IMG/VR virus record: IMGVR_UViG_3300018080_000469
Location: 1-29,061 of that record
Strand: one strand, 5' to 3'
Origin: a virus
Length of the DNA: 29,061 bases
Shown: positions 1 through 6,100 of the stretch, in pieces
Layout: every line of letters starts with the position of its first letter
How positions within the stretch are numbered: position 1 is the stretch's first letter
Position numbers and translations under genes: made by a program
Notes under the pieces: model-generated
Databases searched by the model: none
The model's input: only the letters and a program-made list of their open reading frames with translations
Told to the model about the DNA's origin: nothing

Positions 1-1
1 C

Positions 2-118
2 GGGCAGTTGGTGGCCGTCCGCTACTATAAAAACACAGAAACTTGCGAAACATGGAAAACATACGAGGTGCGACCACATAACCAGCGCCTACAGCGGACT
101 AAAGCCGCTGAGGCTTAG
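2..118 (+). CDS. 3' end of an unknown integron-cassette gene (partial)
   Basis: An open frame runs from the window edge to a TAG at 116-118 and encodes 38 residues ending in NQRLQRTKAAEA. The last dozen residues are encoded by the attC stem at 76-127. Cassette genes commonly terminate inside their own attC, which gives low-complexity, family-shared tails like this one. The start and most of the gene lie outside the window, so no function can be given. The visible part (VAVRYYKNTETCETWKTYEV) looks like ordinary coding sequence. It would be the gene of the cassette upstream of the first attC seen here. Confidence 0.5.
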   Translation, partial: GQLVAVRYYKNTETCETWKTYEVRPHNQRLQRTKAAEA

Positions 119-127
119 ACGTTAGAT
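76..127 (+). repeat. Integron attC recombination site 1
   Basis: The R'' box ACATAAC is at 76-82 and the R' box GTTAGAT, a perfect GTTRRRY, is at 121-127. Between them a stem pairs GCCT(87-90)+CAGCGG(92-97) with CCGCTG(105-110)+AGGC(111-114). A91 is unpaired on the left arm and the loop is 7 nt. An unpaired (extrahelical) base on one arm and complementary outer boxes are the structural hallmarks by which integron integrases recognise folded attC strands. Recombination would occur between G121 and T122. The core GTTAGATGCA resembles well-known cassette cores. The length of 52 bp is at the short end of the known range. Confidence 0.82.
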
Positions 128-142
128 GCAAGAGGTAATAAA

Positions 143-340
143 ATGAAATGCACATCAGAACATTGCTGGTATTGGTTGCCAGTTGGAAAAGGGTGCAGGT
201 TAGACCACGCATCATTTATGGCGTGTGTAGCGTCATCAACAGAATCAGTGATGGCATCTAACCAGCCGATTCACGGTGGACCGCGAGGGTCGGGCGTGAA
301 TGCTGAAACCGAAATCGTCACTGACCCTCGCGGCCAGTGA
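143..340 (+). CDS. Hypothetical Cys-containing cassette protein (65 aa)
   Basis: The gene begins 16 bp after the attC1 core with an AGAGG ribosome binding site, the usual compact layout of an integron cassette. Its 3' part (from about residue 38) lies inside attC2, so only the first ~37 residues are cassette-specific. These contain four cysteines (CTSEHCWYWL...GC...C), and CxxxxC...C suggests a small disulfide or metal-binding protein. No signal peptide or membrane segment is evident. I do not recognise the family. It is the only gene of the cassette between attC1 and attC2 (about 122-349). Confidence 0.5.
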   Translation: MKCTSEHCWYWLPVGKGCRLDHASFMACVASSTESVMASNQPIHGGPRGSGVNAETEIVTDPRGQ

Positions 341-355
341 TCTAAGACGTTGGGA
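255..355 (+). repeat. Integron attC recombination site 2
   Basis: The R'' box ATCTAAC (256-262) matches RYYYAAC perfectly. The R' box GTTGGGA (349-355) matches GTTRRRY except for the last base. The stem pairs CCGCGAGGGTC (281-291) with GACCCTCGCGG (323-333). It continues as TGG(277-279)/CCA(334-336), with A280 unpaired, and TCAC(271-274)/GTGA(337-340). The unpaired A is on the same arm as in attC1 and attC3, and the sequence before the core (TCTAAGAC) closely resembles TTAGAC of attC1. Length about 100 bp. Predicted crossover between G349 and T350. Confidence 0.85.
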
Positions 356-362
356 GAAAAAA

Positions 363-608
363 ATGAATGATGAACATAGAGAAAGAGTGATTATCGGATT
401 AGCAACGCGCGGTGAAACGTATAAGAGAATTTCATTAAGTATATGGGGATATTACAACTCGTTTACTAACAAGGAAATTAAAAGAATCATTGCCTCCCAA
501 CAAGCTAATCCAGTGGACAGCAAGGGCGGTGCTTCCGATCCGTGGCAATGCGGTGATTGTTACTCTGAGCACGAAACCGAAATAGAAGCAGCATGTTGCT
601 GCCACTGA
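363..608 (+). CDS. Hypothetical small cassette protein with Cys-rich tail (81 aa)
   Basis: The ATG at 363 is preferred over an upstream start at 300 because it has a GGGAG ribosome binding site and lies just after the attC2 crossover point. The N-terminal half is basic and contains a possible helix-turn-helix stretch (YKRISLSIWGYYNSFTNKEI). The C-terminal third (WQCGDC...EAACCCH) has a CxxC and a terminal Cys cluster, as in small zinc-ribbon tails. That region (from about residue 48) is encoded within attC3, so its zinc-finger look may be partly accidental. It fills the cassette between attC2 and attC3. Function unknown. Confidence 0.55.
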   Translation: MNDEHRERVIIGLATRGETYKRISLSIWGYYNSFTNKEIKRIIASQQANPVDSKGGASDPWQCGDCYSEHETEIEAACCCH

Positions 609-622
609 TAATGACGTTATAT
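503..622 (+). repeat. Integron attC recombination site 3
   Basis: CAGTGG(511-516)+CAGCAA(518-523) pairs perfectly with TTGCTG(596-601)+CCACTG(602-607), with A517 unpaired on the left arm exactly as in attC1 and attC2. The outer boxes are AGCTAAT (503-509) and GTTATAT (616-622), preceded by AATGAC as the other cores are preceded by TAGAC/AAGAC. Both boxes deviate from RYYYAAC/GTTRRRY, so recombination activity may be reduced. Length 120 bp, within the known range. The long loop (524-595) carries the 3' part of the preceding gene. Confidence 0.72.
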
Positions 623-629
623 GGAGATT

Positions 630-791
630 ATGATGCCGTACAGAATCGTATACCAAAACCGGGCAGGAAGCACAACCCGGTGTATATTCAGAAGAACAAA
701 AAAGAATGCGGAAATAATGAGGGAAAGTTTAGAAAAAAACGGGTCAATAGTATTAAGGGTTGAACAAAAGAAGCCGGTAAAATTAGCTTAG
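630..791 (+). CDS. Hypothetical basic small protein (53 aa)
   Basis: ATGATG starts at 630, five bases after a GGAG ribosome binding site and eight bases after the attC3 core. The frame stays open for 53 codons to a TAG at 789-791. The product is strongly basic (MMPYRIVYQNRAGSTTRCIF..., RRTKKN...), and its pattern of a short beta-like start followed by a helix (NAEIMRESLEKNG) looks like a folded mini-protein. Its 3' end overlaps an HTH-coding frame that lacks a start codon, so a -1 frameshift could join the two. Family not recognised. Confidence 0.5.
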   Translation: MMPYRIVYQNRAGSTTRCIFRRTKKNAEIMRESLEKNGSIVLRVEQKKPVKLA

Positions 792-931
792 ATCAAAGAC
801 GTTGGCAAAGATGGTGCAAGAATAGCATTGTGCCACATTTTTGGCGTAAAAAAGAAAACGGAAGATGGCTAATCCATATAGATGCCTTAAAAAACTACTC
901 TATTATTAAAAGCAGTATAACAAGCCAATAA
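764..931 (+). pseudogene. Excisionase-like helix-turn-helix ORF without a start codon
   Basis: The frame opens after a TGA at 761-763 and ends at TAA 929-931. It encodes a stretch with the layout of the excisionase-type HTH family: TKEAGKISLDQRRWQRWCKN, then IVPHFWRKKENGRWLIHID, then a terminal helix. The region before the recognition helix offers no ATG, GTG or TTG. It could be expressed by a -1 slip near the CAAAAG at 765-770 from the 53-aa ORF, or it could be an indel-broken gene or assembly error. Its stop overlaps the ATG of the next gene (TAATG), which suggests it is, or recently was, translated. Confidence 0.45.
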
Positions 932-1200
932 TGACGTTTGGTGAATATATGTACCGGAAAATAGATGATATGGTCTGGCCGCAACCAGGCGAAAAAATGA
1001 ATGACATAGAATGGAAATTGCGCCATGGCGCAGCAACAAAAGATGAGTTAATGGCAGCGGCGTCAATTATATCGGCCTATCGTCAATTGATTGCAGATCC
1101 GCAAAAAAAAAGGAATATGGTCATTCGTGTGTTGCGATCACCCAACAAGTTTAATGGACTTGAAGGTTGCTTGAGGCGGATTAATGGGGTACGCCAGTGA
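931..1200 (+). CDS. Hypothetical protein (89 aa)
   Basis: The ATG at 931 overlaps the stop of the HTH frame (TAATG). A second in-frame ATG at 949 follows a GGTGA and could be the true start. The central part (WKLRHGAATKDELMAAASII, then SAYRQLIADPQKKRN and VIRVLR) reads as an amphipathic helical protein. It recalls small phage proteins I have seen in early or accessory operons, but I cannot name the family. The gene meets the phage late operon convergently, and the two stop codons are about 25 bp apart within a long inverted repeat. Confidence 0.6.
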   Translation: MTFGEYMYRKIDDMVWPQPGEKMNDIEWKLRHGAATKDELMAAASIISAYRQLIADPQKKRNMVIRVLRSPNKFNGLEGCLRRINGVRQ

Positions 1201-1241
1201 TAAAACGTGAGTTAGGTTTACCCCATTAACCGCTCACAACC
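1165..1241. repeat. Long imperfect inverted repeat at the convergent gene junction
   Basis: The left arm (1165-1191) and right arm (1219-1241) pair as GGTTG/CAACC, TGAG/CTCA, CGG/CCG and TTAATGGGGTA/TACCCCATTAA. Single or double extra bases occur only on the left arm. The inner 11 bp are perfect and the loop is 27 nt. Each arm lies in the 3' end of a coding region, one on each strand. The hairpin could act as a bidirectional terminator, although no T-run follows it. The bulged stem resembles an attC, but its outer boxes read GTT...AAC instead of AAC...GTT. Confidence 0.7.
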
Positions 1242-1759
1242 ACCCACCCATAAACACCCGGCGCCCAAACATTCGCGTCAATAGTAGACTCCCAAGTCTG
1301 CCCGCTATACGTGACCATATCGCCGGTATTGTAAGCGTCATGGGCACCGGCCGGCTGACTCCATTCAGGTATCACCGTGCCGCCATAAGTATCATCCCGC
1401 ACCCAAAGAGACAACGCAACACCCGGCGACCAATCGATCTGAGATGTATGTTCCTGTATATTCTCGTAGATGAACCCATCGTGTGCCACTATATCGCCGA
1501 CACTATAGGGTTCCCCCGCCCCTGACCATGCACGATAAAATTCAATCATCTCAACGGTGTCAGTCGGGATACCTGCTACAGCAGCTTTAACCTGACTGTA
1601 AGCTGCATCGTTAAACTCCTGGGCAACAATGTACTTACCCGCGTTCGGCCCAGACATTAAAAGCCTCGGCGATGCATCGAGCCATACAACCGGACTCCAC
1701 TCAATAAAAGACACCTGCTCCGGCGTCATCACATGCGCCTCGATCTTCGGCATTATCAT
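1226..1759 (-). CDS. Tail protein with two carbohydrate-binding (CBM5/12-like) modules
   Basis: 177 aa, starting in an ATGA overlap with the preceding gene. After an N-terminal region of about 80 residues there are two copies of a CBM5/12 (ChtBD3)-like motif, at about residues 85-122 and 132-175. The first has YSVGDIVAHDGFIYENI...W and the second YNTGDMVTYSGQTWESTI...W. Each shows the family pattern Y-x-x-G-D-x-V-x-x-x-G-x-x-Y/W-E followed by a downstream Trp. Such modules bind polysaccharide through exposed aromatics. As the last late gene, after two fibre-like genes, it probably helps the virion bind host surface glycans. It has no enzymatic domain. Confidence 0.75.
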   Translation of the reverse strand: MIMPKIEAHVMTPEQVSFIEWSPVVWLDASPRLLMSGPNAGKYIVAQEFNDAAYSQVKAAVAGIPTDTVEMIEFYRAWSGAGEPYSVGDIVAHDGFIYENIQEHTSQIDWSPGVALSLWVRDDTYGGTVIPEWSQPAGAHDAYNTGDMVTYSGQTWESTIDANVWAPGVYGWVVVSG

Positions 1760-2607
1760 AGCGGCACCCCTAACACCTTAAGTAATGTTTCAGTAGATCC
1801 TGTATATGCTACCGCCTGCGGCCTGGTCATGCCCTTAGTTACGGCAAACATATTATATTTCCGTGATGACTCAGCATACGGGTTCGATCCGTGTAGCATG
1901 GCGGCCCCGTACACCGGCCGGCTATCGTCCGGGGGCTCAGGGGCAAGCGGCACGCCGGTCGCTGAGATAATCGGGTCTGTCCCACGGTATATCTCAACAA
2001 CAGTTGCGGTCCGATTCCCGAAAAACACACCCGTTCTGGCGCCGGTATACGCCCGACTGAAATCTTCCCCATGCGAAAAAAACATTTCAGAGTCATCCGA
2101 GCTAGAGCTGATTCTGAGCTTGTTTGGGACAGTTGTGTCATTCCGCCCCATATCAATCCCGCTATACGCCGCGTCCTCATGCGACGAGAACGCCAGCCCG
2201 CAAGATGAACTTGTTAGCCCTGCATCATACGGTACAATAGTTGTATTGAAAAAATCCGTTGAACCGTTCCCCTGCACATAATTTGCCCCATACGTCCACC
2301 CGGCCCCGCCGAACGTGCCCGTGGTCAGTTTTATCCCGATGGCATTCGGCGCCGCAAGGCCGTACACCAAAAACCACATATCAACCACCTTATCATACCA
2401 TCCGTCCGCCTTCGCACCCTTAAACAGGGTGTCAATAGCCGTCTCATCCGCCGCCGTCAACGTTGCCCCAGCCGCCTTCACCGCTACAATATACGCATTT
2501 GCGTCCGGGTCTACCGGCGTTCCGGTCAGCGGCAAATTAAACGGCGTCTGCCAATGGTTTCCCCAATGGCTCACCCATTCGGAATCCCACAAACCAGACA
2601 GCGTCAT
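1756..2607 (-). CDS. Tail fibre/receptor-binding protein with jelly-roll-like domain
   Basis: 283 aa with a GAGGTG ribosome binding site, and start and stop overlaps on both sides (ATGA). An N-terminal helical part (DANAYIVAVKAAGATLTAAD to about residue 90) precedes a beta-rich region. There NYVQGNGSTDFFNTTIVPYD and later GVFFGNRTATVVEIYRG recall the concanavalin/laminin-G-like domain often found in phage tail proteins. The assignment rests on motif memory, not on a search. Position among the last late genes and next to the carbohydrate-binding protein supports a role in host recognition. Confidence 0.6.
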   Translation of the reverse strand: MTLSGLWDSEWVSHWGNHWQTPFNLPLTGTPVDPDANAYIVAVKAAGATLTAADETAIDTLFKGAKADGWYDKVVDMWFLVYGLAAPNAIGIKLTTGTFGGAGWTYGANYVQGNGSTDFFNTTIVPYDAGLTSSSCGLAFSSHEDAAYSGIDMGRNDTTVPNKLRISSSSDDSEMFFSHGEDFSRAYTGARTGVFFGNRTATVVEIYRGTDPIISATGVPLAPEPPDDSRPVYGAAMLHGSNPYAESSRKYNMFAVTKGMTRPQAVAYTGSTETLLKVLGVPL

Positions 2608-3128
2608 CTCACCACCTCAAAAACACAAAAACCACTGGCAGCAGAAAACCGCAACCGCCTTGCCCCGCCATAAAGCGTCTTCGTGACCGCCTCTGTCTGG
2701 TTCCCGAACGGCCAATCCTTATACGCCGCCACGTCAGAATCATGGGGGCTATGACTCTCCTCGATCCTCGCCTCGCTCGAAGCTGCCGCAGACAAATCCG
2801 CCGTGCTTCCGCTCGTTCCGCCAGTGATCGTGTCCGGGGTAGCCGTATCCCATGCGCTCGCCCCATCCTCGCCCACAACATACACATGGTCTGTTCCGAC
2901 AAACACCACCTCACCTGTCCTGGCGCTCGTACCACCCGTCACCGTTTCACCGACAACGAACCCGGTGCCGGTAATGGCCCCATGTGTCAATTTAGACCCT
3001 ATGTGAACAGCAACCGTCGGATGTTCATTCCGGTGTACCAGGTACACCGCCGCATCATCAGATGAACTCAACCCCGCCTGCCAACTCGTGGCGCTGTCAT
3101 AATTCCGGTTCTCCATAGTCTCCGTCAT
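2604..3128 (-). CDS. Fibre-like virion protein (174 aa)
   Basis: It starts at an ATG five bases after GGAGG. The middle holds repeated strand-turn units such as GAITGTGFVVGETVTGGTSA and TPDTITGGTSGSTADL. These Gly/Thr-rich 'GETVTGGTSG' turns are frequent in phage fibres and base proteins. There is no signal peptide and no catalytic motif. The stop overlaps the start of the downstream fibre gene. Probably a short structural or connector protein of the tail tip; the exact role is inferred from position. Confidence 0.5.
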   Translation of the reverse strand: MTETMENRNYDSATSWQAGLSSSDDAAVYLVHRNEHPTVAVHIGSKLTHGAITGTGFVVGETVTGGTSARTGEVVFVGTDHVYVVGEDGASAWDTATPDTITGGTSGSTADLSAAASSEARIEESHSPHDSDVAAYKDWPFGNQTEAVTKTLYGGARRLRFSAASGFCVFEVVR

Positions 3129-3136
3129 ATTGCCTC

Positions 3137-6100
3137 CTATCTCACCGACAACCGCCGCTCAATTGGCGTCCGGTTGTCTTCCCGTTTAATCAACACGCTT
3201 CTCATCTTGTCATATGTAAACATATTTCTCCGTAAACCGCCATTATCCCCCAAACCATACCTGGAAAACCGGCGGTTAAACTCCTCGATCCGGTCATTGG
3301 CCTCCTTATTCCAGCCACGCATAATCCGCATGGCCTCATTGCGATCCCCCACCTCAACCGCCTCCGCCGCATCCGACCGCGCATACTGGTATTCCGTCTC
3401 AAGGCTGTCGATATCCGCCCACGCCTTGCGCTCATGCTCGCCGCCCTTCACCTTCGTCAGCCGCCCGGTAAACCCCCGCCACATGGCCGCCGGGTCCAAC
3501 CCCTCACGGCCGTACCCGGCAAACAGGTTACTCATCACATTCTGGATCTTAAGCGGCGACACCCCCAGGGCCTCGCCCGCCGCCTTAAACGTCCGTGGCG
3601 TCGAATCAAACGCCTGTTTCCCAGGCCGCACACGCCCCTCCATATACTTTGGCACCACCTCACGGCCCTGGTAAAAACTATAATTGGCAAGCGGCTCAAC
3701 CGCCGCCTTGGCAGGCGGAGGCATGGTAGATGACAACGCCTTGCTCGCCGACAGTTCACCCTCTCTGGCAAACTCAACCGGCGAAATATCAGACAGAAAA
3801 TTGACAAGAAACTTTGTGGCGCTCTCCCTGTCCTTCTTCCACATCCGGTCCAGCACATACTCCACCGGGTTCCAGGCCATCTGCCCCGTATCGCCCTTGG
3901 ATATCACATGATACCTCGGGGCAGTCCGTCCCTTCTCATCCGTGCCAGTACCCGTCACAATCACAAAATAATTCTGTTTGATGTACTCCGGGATGTCGTC
4001 GTATAATTCACTGAAATTCAACCGGTTCCAGGCATATGTCGCCGCACCCGGCAGCGCCACAGTCATAGCCACCTTGGCCAGCGTATCCTTGGGGTCACGC
4101 CGCAGAGCCCGAGCAAGATTAAGTTTGCCTTGCACCCGCGCATTCAAAAACGGCACCCACTGATTATACACCCGCAGGGCCGTTCCAGCCTGATTAAAAT
4201 CCACCGTAGACCTTCTGGCTAAAAGCGCCGCATCTTCACCAGATATTCCCATTCGCTTCGCACGCTCATACACCGCCAGCCTCGGCGCTAACTCAACGGC
4301 GCCAGATGCTTTTTCTATCAGCTCAGGAACCGACTTTATCAACGTCCCTCCTGCTTTTTTAAGCGACGGCTCCGAAAAAACACTCTGTTTTGCACCCTGT
4401 TCCGTCCTCAACGTACCGGAATAACCGAACCCGCCTCCGTCCTTCACGTACTGCTTTGCAATATTAGACTTGCCGCCGAACTCATGCTTCACCCCCTGCC
4501 AGAATCCCTTATTCCAATCCAGGATATAACTACCCAATTGATGGGATTTGTAGGTAGGGGATGTCGTATATGCCATGATAAAATCCCGCATGGCATTGGA
4601 TATCGTAAACGGGATGTAAAGGGTGGTGGCAGACTTCCTGAAAGCCCCGTTGATGGCCTGTATCACCCGGTTCGCCGACGCAGGAGAAAGCTGCTTCATC
4701 GCCTGGGCCATTTCCTTCGGCACAGCATAAGACTCCACATGCCCGTCCCTGAACCGGTTGATAATCTCATGGGTCTTCCTGTTCACCATGCTATCCATCA
4801 TCGGGTTCTGCTTCTGGTTCCGGAGTATGCCGAACTCCCGGCGGCTCTTGGCCACCCGGCGGAATTTGCCAGCCATGCCTGGGTCATCGATCAAAGTGGA
4901 TGCCACCCGGTTACGGGAAGCCAGTTCCTGGGCACGCATAAACTTTCTGAACGTCGCCTCCATCGGGTCTGCGATCCGTTTCTCAGTGCCCGTCATCCGT
5001 ATGATCACGTCCTGGTTTGCCAGGCTGAAATACTCCTTGCTCGGCAAACTGGCCGGCACCGCATCAATACTCTCCGGGGCATAATCCAAAACATCAAACG
5101 CAGCATAATGCTCATTGGTATCCTTAATCGCCTTATACCGCTCCTGCGACAACACCCCCGCGTCCACCAGGTCCCGCAATATATTCTTGTCCGCCCACTT
5201 CTGGAAAGCAGCATACCCCGTCTTAAGCTCCTTCAGGGGTCTGCCCGCATCCGTCCATTTTTTCTCCCACTTGGCAACGGCCGCGTTCGCATCATCCAGC
5301 GTCACCTTATTCGGATTCTTAAGGCCCCGCTCCGCCCGAGTCTTTGCCCTGTGGGCGTTCACATAATCAGAAAAAATCAAAGGTTCTCGGCGCACGCTAT
5401 CTGGGATGGATTTGGCCAGTTCATTAAACTTGAGCGCCGTCACATCCTTATAGCTGTTATACCGCAGCGCCGCCTTATGGGCCTCAGACTTCGGCAGACC
5501 CATCTTGTCAATTGGATTAATGGCCTTGCCCTTCTCACGCCCCAAAGCATCAAACCGGTCAACCATCTTCTCCATGCCGCCAACCCATATATCGCCCATG
5601 GTGGTTGGTTTCTTGTTATCGCCGATCATTCCATGCACTTTCTTCAGCACTTCATCATCGGCAATGGATTGCAGGTGACGGTCTTTTGCACTTCTTGGGT
5701 CTATTTTAACCGAACCCCCCTCTGATTTCAGGGTATCCATAAAGTTTACCCCGGTTTCCTGAGAAACGGGCTTGTCAGCCTTGCGAGGCTGTGCGATCTC
5801 ATGCTCGGCAATGGTACGGGCTGCATCTTCCGGCAGTGCCGTCAATCCGCTTTCTGCTTCGCGTGCGGGCCGGTTCGCTTCACGTCGCTCTTTTACCTGT
5901 TCAACCCATGACTTTTGCGGTGCTTCGGGGCGGGGATTAACCCCGCCCCTACGAGGTGAGGGTGGTGCCTGTGTTGTATGTGGTGGTTGACCCACCACCT
6001 CTGTAGGGGCGGGTTTATCCCAGATAGGGGAGTTAACCCACGCCCCGGTTTCCGTGCTGCGCTGTCTCGCCTTTTCCTCGAAAAAATCAAACACCGCCTG

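Noticed and set aside
785-805. GACGTTGGCA before a possible gene, resembling the attC cores
   Set aside because: No R'' partner or stem upstream, and the bases are explained as codons of the HTH frame (Arg-Arg-Trp).
1140-1217. Possible fourth attC (boxes ACCCAAC at 1140 and GTTAGGT at 1211)
   Set aside because: Both boxes match the consensus, but the sequence between them does not form a stem linking them. The strong hairpin here pairs outside the right box.
4484-5725. Long plus-strand ORF (413 codons)
   Set aside because: It is antisense to the well-supported giant virion gene, has no good binding site, and is His/Arg/Leu-rich as expected for a shadow frame.
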